Origin: Coprobacillus sp. CAG:826
Lineage (GTDB): Bacteria > Bacillota_I > Bacilli_A > RFN20 > CAG-826
Direction of reading: 5' to 3'
DNA length: 50,169 nt
Assembly: GCA_000437235.1 (NCBI GenBank)
Contig: FR897021.1
Span: forward strand, 1-50,169
Below are positions 16,950-25,307 of this stretch, piece after piece (the stretch's first letter is position 1; each line of letters begins with the position of its first letter). Below the pieces are notes generated by a model. The model was given only the letters and a program-made list of their open reading frames with translations, was not told where the DNA came from and did no database searches. Both the position numbers and the translations under genes were made by a program.

Positions 16950-17914
16950 TTTACTCGCCCCAATCTTTTTTTCATATAACTCAATAATAAATTCACACCG
17001 AAAATCATGATAATCAACACTAAACCCACACTAAATCGAATATCATAATCCAATCCTAAGGTTTCATGAATACTCGCTAACATGGTAGTGGTTAAAGTGG
17101 AAGTCGGATCAAAAGGATTTAAATTAGGTCCCTGCGTACTATTTCCGCATACTAAACTAACCGCAGTCGCTTCGCCTAAGGCTCTACCGACGCCTAATAT
17201 AATTCCTTGAATAATGCCACTTTTAGCAGCGGGTAAAACCGCTAAAAAATAAGTTTCAGTTTTCGAAGTACCTAAAGCTAAACTTCCTAATTCAATATCT
17301 TTTTTCACCGCTTGAATTGCACTTGCGGATAGCATGGTAATAGTAGGAATAATCATAATAGAAAGTACACTTACACTCGTTAAAAGGCCCAAGCCACCCG
17401 CACTTTGATATCCAAATAAATTGGCTAATCCGTTCGTAATTTTAGTTAATATACCTCGACCGAATAAACCATAAATAACCGAAGGAATTGCCGCTAATAA
17501 TTCCACTACTGTATTTAAAATCTTACTGAGCCATCGAGGGGAAATCTTAACGATATATAATGCCGTAAGAATAGATATTGGTCCACTAATTAATAAAGAT
17601 AGTATGGTAATAAAAAGAGTATTAAGAATAATAAATCCTACGCCATAGACATTCGGACTTTTAAACCATGTCATTCCAAAAATAAAACGAAAGGGATTAA
17701 CGGAATATAGATTTCCGTTAATCTCGTATTTTTTTATAAATGGAGTGCTACCCTTGATTAATATAAAAGCGGCAATAAAGATAACAACAAGACTACAGAA
17801 TATGGCGATAATTTGAAAAAGAGATTGGGAGATTTTATCACCAATTAACTTCTTTTTAGAAGCACTAAAAAGAGGTTTATTTAACCTCTTTCCATGTTTG
17901 GATAGTTCCGTCAT
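16946..17914 (-). CDS. pstC: Phosphate ABC transporter permease PstC
   Basis: 322 aa with six predicted membrane helices. Conserved PstC sequences are GPISILTALYIV, AAIPSVIYGLFG and the cytoplasmic loop LGSLALGTSKTETYF, then ALGEATAV. It forms the phosphate channel with PstA. The ATG at 17914 lies inside the last codons of pstS (38-bp overlap) with only a weak AAAGAG site. No better in-frame start occurs nearby, so translation probably depends on coupling to pstS. Confidence 0.93.
   Translation of the reverse strand: MTELSKHGKRLNKPLFSASKKKLIGDKISQSLFQIIAIFCSLVVIFIAAFILIKGSTPFIKKYEINGNLYSVNPFRFIFGMTWFKSPNVYGVGFIILNTLFITILSLLISGPISILTALYIVKISPRWLSKILNTVVELLAAIPSVIYGLFGRGILTKITNGLANLFGYQSAGGLGLLTSVSVLSIMIIPTITMLSASAIQAVKKDIELGSLALGTSKTETYFLAVLPAAKSGIIQGIILGVGRALGEATAVSLVCGNSTQGPNLNPFDPTSTLTTTMLASIHETLGLDYDIRFSVGLVLIIMIFGVNLLLSYMKKRLGRVK
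17867..17891 (-). terminator. Hairpin spanning pstS stop (attenuator-like)
   Basis: On the minus strand AAAGAGGTT and AACCTCTTT form a 9-bp stem around a 5-nt loop containing part of the pstS stop codon, and a T5 tract ends it. It has the shape of an intrinsic terminator placed inside the pstS/pstC overlap. Partial termination here would lower pstCAB relative to pstS. A stem-loop after the binding-protein gene is common in ABC operons. Confidence 0.6.
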
Positions 17915-18797
17915 AAATGCTCTTTAAGGTTGTTTTATTTATATTCTGTAAAGTCTTGTTGTTCTTATTAGTGACGACGACAATTGCGTCGATACACATC
18001 ATACCTTTTAGCTCATCGCTCATGGCTTCACTATCTTTGAATTCACGAGAAGCAAAGGCTAAGTCACAGGCATTCGCGCCATCTTTTTCACTACCATTGG
18101 TTCTTTTATAAGCGTCTGAAGATCCAGTAGGATTATAAATGTATTTGAAATTTCCACATTTTTTTGAAAATTCTAATAACAAATTGCTAACGATGGATTG
18201 AACACTCGTTGAACCACCTACTGTAATGGTAAGGCTTGAATTATCTTGACTTGCAATCGCATAATTTTCTTTAATTTCATCCCAGCTTTGGGTTGCTACA
18301 GTATTTACAATACCACCATGTTGTTTGATAGTAGCTTCTCCTTCTACGGTTTTCATATAACTAATAAAAGCTAAAACGATTTCTTTATTTTGTTGATTGT
18401 TATATTCGGCTCTAAAGCAATAATTAAAATTACGAGTTAATTGGTAATTCTTATTAATGACATTTTCTTCAGTTGGTTCCGTTCCTTCATAAGCAATACC
18501 ATTTAATTTTTCAGTTAAGCTAGATAAAGAAATATAACCAATTCCATAAAGATCATTTTCAATCGCGGAAATCATATCTCCATTGGAATCCACCCGAATT
18601 TTTCCTTCTTTTAAAACCGTGTCATCCTTTACTGCTTCTTCAAAACCAATTCCCGTAAAGAAACCATCCCGCGTTCCACTTGAAGTGTCTCTTGTATAAA
18701 TTTTAATCTCCTTATTTTCATCAAAGTTTTGTGAACAACCGCCTAACACAATTACACTCATTACTGGCAAGGCTAATACTTTTATTAATTTTTTCAT
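17877..18797 (-). CDS. pstS: Phosphate-binding lipoprotein PstS, circularly permuted order
   Basis: 306 aa lipoprotein (lipobox LGGC, Cys21) that captures phosphate outside the membrane. The two halves are in swapped order. Residues 31-165 match the C-terminal half of ordinary PstS: IYTRDTSSGTRDGFF, then GIGYISLSSL, then a final KQHGGIV. Residues 188-306 match the N-terminal half: TITVGGSTSV, YNPTGSSDAYK, DLAFASREFK and the ending IYDGTIQTWKEVK. In ordinary PstS the WKEV motif leads into the GSGTR segment; here the protein stops there. Phosphate-contact motifs (GSTS, TGSS, SGTR) are all kept, so it should be functional. It is first in the pst-pho operon. Confidence 0.88.
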   Translation of the reverse strand: MKKLIKVLALPVMSVIVLGGCSQNFDENKEIKIYTRDTSSGTRDGFFTGIGFEEAVKDDTVLKEGKIRVDSNGDMISAIENDLYGIGYISLSSLTEKLNGIAYEGTEPTEENVINKNYQLTRNFNYCFRAEYNNQQNKEIVLAFISYMKTVEGEATIKQHGGIVNTVATQSWDEIKENYAIASQDNSSLTITVGGSTSVQSIVSNLLLEFSKKCGNFKYIYNPTGSSDAYKRTNGSEKDGANACDLAFASREFKDSEAMSDELKGMMCIDAIVVVTNKNNKTLQNINKTTLKSIYDGTIQTWKEVK

Positions 18798-18827
18798 TTT
18801 TTTCTCCTTCTTTCATTTCACACTCAC

Positions 18828-18833
18828 ATTATA
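18828..18833 (-). promoter_or_regulatory. -10 box of the pst-pho operon
   Basis: TATAAT on the minus strand, 31 bp before the pstS start. No good -35 lies 17 bp upstream (AAGATT), as expected for an activator-dependent promoter. Confidence 0.6.
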
Positions 18834-18865
18834 AAAAGAAGAAAATATTCAATCTTTTCAAAAGA

Positions 18866-18894
18866 AGTAAAAAAAATGTAAAAAACTTGTAAAA
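18866..18894 (-). promoter_or_regulatory. Pho box: three 11-nt direct repeats
   Basis: On the minus strand TTTTACA, TTTTACA and TTTTACT occur exactly 11 nt apart, starting at 18894, 18883 and 18872. Tandem TT(A/T)ACA-like units at 11-nt spacing are the known layout of PhoP/PhoB sites. The box lies upstream of the pstS -10. Confidence 0.65.
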
Positions 18895-18948
18895 TTAACG
18901 TAGACAAGAACATAGACTTACGAATTAAAAAAAGAATAAATAGCGCTA

Positions 18949-19461
18949 CTACTTATTCTTTAAGTACTTCAATGCTTCTTTTAATATGGGAAGTTCTCGA
19001 TTCTTTACTAACTTAGAAACACCAGAATCTGGCATGTTTAGAAACATGCGAATTGCTTCTTCTAACGATACCCATAAAACTTCTTGAAAAAATTTTTGTT
19101 CATATGATTCCAAATGACGTGCACATTTTTTTATTTCTTGAAGAAGAAAATAATGATTCTCATTTTGTCGGTTGATTAAATTATATGCATCCACTACTTC
19201 TCCTATCGGAGTGATTATTTTGGCAACAACACCCACTTCTTCTTCAATTTCTCTTATCGCAGCGTCTTCCAATGATTCTCCCACATCCACGCCCCCACCA
19301 GGAAGCTCATAGTAATCATAATCACCAAAAATATCATTTCGCTTTAAATGAATAATTGCAATTTTTCCTTCTTTTGAAAGAACAACTGCACGAGCAATTT
19401 TTCTAACATGCGTTAATTTTTGCTTTGGATACTCGTTGTCTTCTAATTCTATACGTAACAT
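18949..19461 (-). CDS. NUDIX hydrolase
   Basis: 170 aa cytoplasmic hydrolase of nucleoside-diphosphate-linked substrates. The Nudix box is complete: GGGVDVGESLEDAAIRE followed by IEEEVG, near residues 60-82, giving the metal-binding G-x5-E-x7-R-E-x2-E-E-x-G. The start at 19461 is chosen because GAGGAAAACC precedes it; the ATG four codons earlier overlaps that ribosome site. The substrate cannot be told from sequence. It lies 34 bp after the stop of the neighbouring lipoprotein gene on the same strand, so they may share a transcript. Confidence 0.9.
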   Translation of the reverse strand: MLRIELEDNEYPKQKLTHVRKIARAVVLSKEGKIAIIHLKRNDIFGDYDYYELPGGGVDVGESLEDAAIREIEEEVGVVAKIITPIGEVVDAYNLINRQNENHYFLLQEIKKCARHLESYEQKFFQEVLWVSLEEAIRMFLNMPDSGVSKLVKNRELPILKEALKYLKNK

Positions 19462-19495
19462 GGTTTTCCTCATATCTAATATTGTTGAAAACTAT

Positions 19496-20326
19496 TCATT
19501 TCATTGCGTCTGTAATTGGATAAACGTAAATTACAAACCCATAATAAGAATTATAGTAAAAACAGATTGCGTGACTCCCATCTTTGCTAAAAGCATAATA
19601 GCCATTTCCATTTTCATAATCACTATCATCCATTACATAGTCAGCCGCTTCAAGAATGGCATAGTATTCAGATTCTGCACTCGCATCAACATTACCTATC
19701 CAAATGTCAACCACAGGGACTTTATATTGTTCATCCATAGAAACTTGAGCATTATAACTAGCTCCTTCTTTTTCAAAATGGGGAATATCAAATCCTAGAT
19801 AATGTTCTAATAAATGTGTTGGCCAGACGTTTTGGTCGACAGGAACATAGGTAAAAGCAATTATACATAGTTGGTCTTTTGTAGTTTCTGGATCGGCTTT
19901 TCCTATTACAAATTGAATTTCAATTGCTAAATCTTCAGAAATCACTTTATCCGCAAATCCACAGTTAAATTCGACTATATTGGCGCCATTTGAATTACGG
20001 ACTGTCTCAATTTTTACATCCCAATCAGCTTCTTCACAAGCAACATAGTAATTGTCCATTGCCGTTAGTAAATCGTCATCATTTTCAAAAGAGAGACCTA
20101 GAATCAGTTGTGGCTCATTATATTCATCTTTTTCAGTTTTAGCATAATAAGAACTCGCTTCCAAATAAGGAATATCATACTGAATGGATGCTTCTATTGC
20201 CTCTTTTACGTTTTCAACTCTCCATGAAGAATGAAATTCTTCGCTACTTGAATGCTGATCACCCGTGCAAGAAGTTAGGGCCAAAAATATAATCAATAAC
20301 GATAAATGGGCTACACATCGTTTCAT
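19496..20326 (-). CDS. Two-module lipoprotein A
   Basis: 276 aa lipoprotein (lipobox LTSC, Cys20) with an internal duplication. Each half starts with an I-P-x-[FLY]-E-A-like motif (IPYLEASSYY near 53, IPHFEKEGASYN near 181), continues with strands, and contains a helix with the pattern Y-x-A-x-x-E-A-A-D-[YW]. The same architecture occurs in the lipoprotein at 23509-24318. No known family is recognised. It is a probable surface-exposed protein, with a purine-rich GGAGAGA ribosome site. Confidence 0.75.
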   Translation of the reverse strand: MKRCVAHLSLLIIFLALTSCTGDQHSSSEEFHSSWRVENVKEAIEASIQYDIPYLEASSYYAKTEKDEYNEPQLILGLSFENDDDLLTAMDNYYVACEEADWDVKIETVRNSNGANIVEFNCGFADKVISEDLAIEIQFVIGKADPETTKDQLCIIAFTYVPVDQNVWPTHLLEHYLGFDIPHFEKEGASYNAQVSMDEQYKVPVVDIWIGNVDASAESEYYAILEAADYVMDDSDYENGNGYYAFSKDGSHAICFYYNSYYGFVIYVYPITDAMK

Positions 20327-20349
20327 TTGTATCTCTCCTTTAAAAATGA

Positions 20350-20371
20350 GAGATAGCCAAAAGGCTATCTC
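20350..20371 (-). terminator. Intrinsic terminator after Big_2 lipoprotein gene
   Basis: Nine-bp stem GAGATAGCC / GGCTATCTC with an AAAA (TTTT) loop, followed on the minus strand by TCATTTTT. It separates the Big_2 gene from lipoprotein A. Confidence 0.85.
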
Positions 20372-20404
20372 ATTAAATGATTTTTTTATAATTCGTCAAT
20401 CCAA

Positions 20405-23400
20405 TTAATTCATATATAAATCTATTGGATCATCATAGAAGTAGATTTCTTCAATTGTACCACTATCTAAGCGAATATGATCACTGAAACGGTAAATTGA
20501 AATCTCATTACCTGCTTCATTTTTAAATGTATAGTTACCTTTGCTTTCCGAAACAAAAGTATATGTGTCTGAATATCCTACGCCTTCACAAGAAAGTGAC
20601 ATGACGCCAGTGGTAGCATTAATTGTAACAGTTAAAGTTCCGGCTAGACAGGTGCCATCATCTTCATATGTTCCTTCCATACTTGCAGGTAATACACCCG
20701 TTCCCGCCACTACAGTAACGGCCACAGTTGCTTTAATTTCGCTATTTTCTTTGGAAGTACAAATAATATTAACCTTTCCTTCTTTAACTGCTGTAATCTT
20801 TCCATTTGCATCAACGGTAGCAATTTTCTTATCTTCTGAAGACCATGTAACATCTTTATTTGTGGCATCGCTTGGTAAAACCGTAGCGGTAACCGTTTCG
20901 GATTTTCCTACTTCAAGACTTTCAATGACTGTTTTATCTAAAGTGATAGAAGCAACTTTCACTTTATCTTTTACAACAATTGTGACATCCTTTGTCACTC
21001 CATTTTCACCCGTAAAGGTAATCGTTGTGGTTCCCGCTAATTTAGCAACAACATAATTGCTTTCATCATCTTCAAAATCAGCAACTTCTGGATGAGAACT
21101 ACTTCTTGTAAAACTTTGATATGTTGCATTACTTGGTACTGCTGAAGCAACAAGTAATTCTTTAGCACCTACAATCATTTCTTTGCTATCAAAAGTAGTT
21201 GTAATATTGGTAAGCGCAAAATATTGGGCAAACGCTGCTCCTTCATTTAAATGCGTATTTCCAAGTTCAATAGAACCTAATTTAGCAAAAACTTCGCAAT
21301 TTATGCTATTTATAACAAATTTAATTTTGAAAGTATTTTCGCCTTGATTGGAAAATACGTAATAGCGACTTTCTTCATCATAATAATCTAAGGTAAAATC
21401 ATAATCGATTTGCGCTTCACCATCCGGTAAAACTATGATATGCACTTGATCATTTTCTAAAATGCTAATTTTGAAATCATACCACTTACTTGAAATTAAT
21501 TCTTCATCTAAAACATAAGTTAAGCCCACTTTATCCTTTGGTAAATGGTCTTTTTCTTTGATAGTAATAGAAATATGATTCGATTCAATTCCATTTATAC
21601 TTGTAGCATAAACTTCGACCGTTCCAGCCGCTAAAGCCGTTGCGACACCACTTTCATTGATGGAAAGTTTGCTTGCATCTGAAGTTGCCCAAGTTACCGA
21701 TTTATCGGTAGCGTTACTTGGTTCTACTTGAGAAACAAAAGTTAAACTATCTCCCACTCTCATTTTTGTCGCAGTACTTGTAATCGTAACACCCGTTACA
21801 TCAATTTTTTCACTGGCATCTACGTGATTATGGCATTCACTATTGGCCATAAAGGCTACATTATCCATGGCAAATAAGAATTGGTTACCTACCGAACTTG
21901 CTCCCATAAAGATTTTCACATAGGAACTTGGTGCAAAACTCGTTTCTAATAATTTTTTATTCGATGAAGAAATATTCGCTTTCATTTCGTCTAAGAAATC
22001 ATAAGCCTCAGTCCAATTTTCTCCATCATTAGAAACAAGGATTTTTGCTTGATTCACTTTACTTAAATAACTGCTATGTCCACTATAAATCAAGCCATAA
22101 TATAACGAAATACTTGAAACTTGTTGATCATCAAAATTGAAAACCACATAAGATCCCGATGGTTTAGAAAAATCCGTGTCTAAAGGATTTAAGCATAGAA
22201 GTTGTCTTCCACTTTCAAAGCGATTTTCCACACTATCAGAAGCACGAAGTACTGCACGATTGGCTTGAATTTCATGGGTTGCTTTAGTATCAATATTATT
22301 AGTTGCAATTACATAATCATTCGCAATATTTACAAAATTAAAGTCATACACACAACCTTCTTTATTTTGTGCTGCAACTGGATTAACCTTGACTTTTAAT
22401 TTGTTAGAAACAACATCATTTCCATTTGCGTCTTTCGCAGTTGCATAAATTTCAGAGGTTCCTTCTTTTAACGCTACTAAAGTACGATGTTTACTCGTGT
22501 TATGATAATCTACTTTTACGACATCTTCATTGCTTGAATGCCAAGTAATATCGGTTTTGTTCGCATCTTCTGGCAAATAGCTTACGGATACTTCTTGGGT
22601 TTTATCGATGTCTAAGATAACATCAAATTCACTATCAGAAACAGAAGTTCCTTCTACGGCTACCGTCAAGCTTGAAATGTATTTATCAACGATAGGTTCT
22701 GTACCTGAATATTCATAATAAGTTTTTACGTTATCTTTATTAGGTGCTTCTGGAAGAGAGCCTGTATAACCGGTATTTCCAAAATTCCCCATTTTAATCT
22801 TAACGTATTCTTTATCATTTTCTAAACTGCATAAGCCAACAATGCTCGTTACATGTCCATCAGCAACCATTAAGGTCACATATTCAATATCATTGAACCA
22901 TGCAAAACGGAACATTGTTTCATTTAATGTTTTAATTGCGTCGCTATCGGCAATTACATAGTATCCAGCCGAATAACTTGCTTTACTTGCATCTAAGTAC
23001 TTTACGCTGTAGTCCCAAGAAAAGTAAGTATTTTCAACGCCAAGTGGCATATCATAGGCCCCATTTTTCAACCAAGCATCACCATTACCATAATTATCAG
23101 CGAAGTATAAATAACTTTCTCCATTATAATCGTGATAATAAAGCGCAGGATCTCCATCACTTAATGGTGGAATAATGGTATATCCCTCATATATTACCTC
23201 TTGGAAGTACTCTTCCATAATGCCCATATCATCATTGTTGTAAGCCAAGGATACTTCTACGGTCATATTGGAATAATCGGCTTTTAAAGCGTTAGCTAAA
23301 TTTCGAGAACCCGAAGAAGAGGTTTCACCTCCACCAGTAGTCGTCGGATGGGCTGAACTCGTTGGCCGGATCTTTTTTCCGCAGCCAGATAGAACGAGTC

Positions 23401-23446
23401 CACCTAGGACCAAAGTCATCATCAACATAAAACTTTGTCTTTTCAT
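20405..23446 (-). CDS. Large Big_2-domain surface lipoprotein
   Basis: 1013 aa lipoprotein (lipobox LSGC, Cys22) followed by a Ser/Thr/Gly linker. At least four bacterial Ig-like (Big_2) domains are visible, each with a P-x-x-A-T-x-x-x-x-T/F-x-S-S core. They lie near residues 255-350, 545-630, 735-820 and 820-905. Between the first two is a region resembling a discoidin-like carbohydrate-binding beta domain (SGSYVVFNFDD, VSNDGENWTEAY). The C-terminal ~100 residues form a separate beta domain. Such proteins are surface adhesins or carbohydrate binders; no enzyme domain is visible. It is flanked by the two related lipoproteins A and B on the same strand. Confidence 0.88.
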   Translation of the reverse strand: MKRQSFMLMMTLVLGGLVLSGCGKKIRPTSSAHPTTTGGGETSSSGSRNLANALKADYSNMTVEVSLAYNNDDMGIMEEYFQEVIYEGYTIIPPLSDGDPALYYHDYNGESYLYFADNYGNGDAWLKNGAYDMPLGVENTYFSWDYSVKYLDASKASYSAGYYVIADSDAIKTLNETMFRFAWFNDIEYVTLMVADGHVTSIVGLCSLENDKEYVKIKMGNFGNTGYTGSLPEAPNKDNVKTYYEYSGTEPIVDKYISSLTVAVEGTSVSDSEFDVILDIDKTQEVSVSYLPEDANKTDITWHSSNEDVVKVDYHNTSKHRTLVALKEGTSEIYATAKDANGNDVVSNKLKVKVNPVAAQNKEGCVYDFNFVNIANDYVIATNNIDTKATHEIQANRAVLRASDSVENRFESGRQLLCLNPLDTDFSKPSGSYVVFNFDDQQVSSISLYYGLIYSGHSSYLSKVNQAKILVSNDGENWTEAYDFLDEMKANISSSNKKLLETSFAPSSYVKIFMGASSVGNQFLFAMDNVAFMANSECHNHVDASEKIDVTGVTITSTATKMRVGDSLTFVSQVEPSNATDKSVTWATSDASKLSINESGVATALAAGTVEVYATSINGIESNHISITIKEKDHLPKDKVGLTYVLDEELISSKWYDFKISILENDQVHIIVLPDGEAQIDYDFTLDYYDEESRYYVFSNQGENTFKIKFVINSINCEVFAKLGSIELGNTHLNEGAAFAQYFALTNITTTFDSKEMIVGAKELLVASAVPSNATYQSFTRSSSHPEVADFEDDESNYVVAKLAGTTTITFTGENGVTKDVTIVVKDKVKVASITLDKTVIESLEVGKSETVTATVLPSDATNKDVTWSSEDKKIATVDANGKITAVKEGKVNIICTSKENSEIKATVAVTVVAGTGVLPASMEGTYEDDGTCLAGTLTVTINATTGVMSLSCEGVGYSDTYTFVSESKGNYTFKNEAGNEISIYRFSDHIRLDSGTIEEIYFYDDPIDLYMN

Positions 23447-23508
23447 AAAATAAATCTCCTTTCATTTACTTTTTCATTTATTAAAAGAGAATAGAATTCT
23501 CAATTAAA

Positions 23509-24318
23509 CTAAGAAACAACAACATCCGCGTGATAGGCACGAATAAAGAACATATTATCATAAGCCATATAAAACCAAATATTGATGTCCGAATTTTCTT
23601 TTGTGGCAATCAAGACATTTCCAACATCCTCTAAAGTATATCCAGCATTTTCTAATGTTTTCTTATATACAGTATCCGCATCATCCTTAGCGTTATGGCA
23701 ATAAATATCAATGGTAGGATTATTGTTAATTGTAATGTCATGAACGACTTCATAAGAGGAGGCATCATCATAAGAAGGAATATTTTCTCCTAAGAATCCA
23801 TAAACTTCATTTTTAGGAAACACATCATAAGTTGGATTTGTTTGCTTTGTATTTTCATAAAGGTAAGTAACAATAGCAAAATAGCTATAGCGTTGCATTT
23901 GGCGATATTCTTCACGATAGGCGTATTGCATAACCACGGCAAGTTGGTCTTCAACTACAATCTTTATTCCGTAAATGCAAGATTCTTCTTCTCTAGCATC
24001 AGTAATTTGATATCCTTCTTCTTTTAACTTTGTTGTGTAAATGAATTCTGCTGTAGGCTCATCAAAACCATCAAAACAATTGATTACTGCAAGGGTTACG
24101 CCGTTATTCTCTATATTTTGTGAATAATAAGTATCTGCTTTAAAAAGCGGGATATTGTAGTAATCCCCTAAAGAATTTTGTAAAACATTTTTTTCTTTTT
24201 CATTCCATGATTTTACTGTACCTGAACTTGATTCCTTTAAATCAGATGATCCATCTGCACAGCCTATGAGAAAAAACGGAATAAGAAAAAAAATGCATTT
24301 TTTCAGGAATTTCATCAT
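23509..24318 (-). CDS. Two-module lipoprotein B
   Basis: 269 aa lipoprotein (lipobox LIGC, Cys20). Like lipoprotein A it contains two copies of a module beginning IP-x(3-4)-A-x-x-Y (IPLFKADTYY near 57, IPSYDDASSYE near 180), each followed by strands and by an L-x-x-x-G-Y turn (LKEEGYQI, LENAGYTL). Paralogy with A is visible in motif order rather than strong identity. The ATG is preceded by AAGGAGG. A good promoter lies upstream (TTGAAA, 17 bp, TAGTAT). Confidence 0.75.
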   Translation of the reverse strand: MMKFLKKCIFFLIPFFLIGCADGSSDLKESSSGTVKSWNEKEKNVLQNSLGDYYNIPLFKADTYYSQNIENNGVTLAVINCFDGFDEPTAEFIYTTKLKEEGYQITDAREEESCIYGIKIVVEDQLAVVMQYAYREEYRQMQRYSYFAIVTYLYENTKQTNPTYDVFPKNEVYGFLGENIPSYDDASSYEVVHDITINNNPTIDIYCHNAKDDADTVYKKTLENAGYTLEDVGNVLIATKENSDINIWFYMAYDNMFFIRAYHADVVVS

Positions 24319-24376
24319 GCTTCCTCCTTGGTTATTCTTATCTTTTCCAAAAAGATATAAAATCTTAATTTTCTAC

Positions 24377-24405
24377 ATACTACATGAATTTTCATAAAGT
24401 TTCAA
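24377..24405 (-). promoter_or_regulatory. Promoter of lipoprotein B
   Basis: Minus-strand -35 TTGAAA (24400-24405) and -10 TAGTAT (24377-24382) separated by 17 bp, about 60 bp before the start codon. Confidence 0.6.
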
Positions 24406-24427
24406 GCGATTTTTTAATATTATATTA

Positions 24428-24441
24428 TGAAAGCGCTTAAT
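24428..24441. promoter_or_regulatory. cre-like (CcpA) site
   Basis: TGAAAGCGCTTAAT agrees with the catabolite-response consensus TGWAARCGYTWNCW at 13 of 14 positions. It lies upstream of the lipoprotein B promoter. Whether this organism has CcpA cannot be seen here. Confidence 0.4.
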
Positions 24442-24483
24442 AAATGACGCGCATTTCATCAAAATATGCGATTTACTTTATAA

Positions 24484-24525
24484 AAAAAATACTCTATCAT
24501 TTCTGATCTATGTAAGAGTACTTTT
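24484..24525 (-). terminator. Intrinsic terminator after exonuclease III gene
   Basis: On the minus strand AAAAGTACTCT pairs with AGAGTATTTT across a 19-nt loop, followed by a T run of eight. Confidence 0.65.
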
Positions 24526-24535
24526 CATCATTTAC

Positions 24536-25300
24536 TTATAAATTCATTTCCAATATAATCGGCGCATGGTCACTACCTAAAATACTTGTGTCTATTGTTG
24601 ATTCAACCAAATAGGGTGTTAAAGATGGGCTAATTACAAAATAATCAATTCTCCATCCTGCATTCTTTTCACGAGCATGAAAGCGATAGCTCCACCAAGA
24701 ATAAAGAATTTCATTCGGGTGTAAGTAGCGGAAACTATCAATAAAGCCATGACTTAATAACGCGGTAAAGGCATTTCTTTCTTCATAGGTGAATCCTGCA
24801 TTTCCTATATTGGCTTTTGGATTTTTTAAATCGATTTCTTGATGAGCAACATTTAGATCACCGGCATAGATAATCGGTTTCTTCTCTTGTAGTTTTAAAA
24901 GATAATTCACCATATCTTGCTCAAATTCTAATCGGAATGGTAGTCTTTTTAAACCATCACCAGCATTAGGAACATAGCAAGCAACATAATAGAATTTTTC
25001 GAATTCTAAAGTGATAATTCTTCCTTCTTCATCATACTTTCCTTCTTCTAGTCCATAATGGATAGAGAGAGGAAGTTCTTTTGTGAAAATCGCTACACCC
25101 GAATATCCTTTTTTCACTTTTGAATTCGTCCAATATACATGATATCCATTCGGTTCAAAAGGAAACATTAAATGCTCTAATTCGGTAAATTTCGTTTCAT
25201 TTAAAGAGAAAATATCCGCATCAAAACTTTCGAAAATTGTTTTAAAATCTTTTTGTAAAATGGCACGTATGCCATTGACATTAAAGGATACAAACTTCAT
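24536..25300 (-). CDS. exoA: Exodeoxyribonuclease III
   Basis: 254 aa, full length for ExoA/Xth AP endonucleases, which cut abasic DNA and remove 3' blocks. Catalytic residues are in place: Asn8 in FNVNGIR, Glu in LNETKF (usually LQETK), the Tyr of YVPNAG, Asp/Asn in AGDLNVAH, and the ending WRIDYF and GSDHAPI. The start has AAGGAGTAAGAA upstream. It lies 7 bp after the RCK-like membrane protein gene and is probably the last gene of a three-gene operon. Confidence 0.95.
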   Translation of the reverse strand: MKFVSFNVNGIRAILQKDFKTIFESFDADIFSLNETKFTELEHLMFPFEPNGYHVYWTNSKVKKGYSGVAIFTKELPLSIHYGLEEGKYDEEGRIITLEFEKFYYVACYVPNAGDGLKRLPFRLEFEQDMVNYLLKLQEKKPIIYAGDLNVAHQEIDLKNPKANIGNAGFTYEERNAFTALLSHGFIDSFRYLHPNEILYSWWSYRFHAREKNAGWRIDYFVISPSLTPYLVESTIDTSILGSDHAPIILEMNL

Positions 25301-25307
25301 TTACTTC

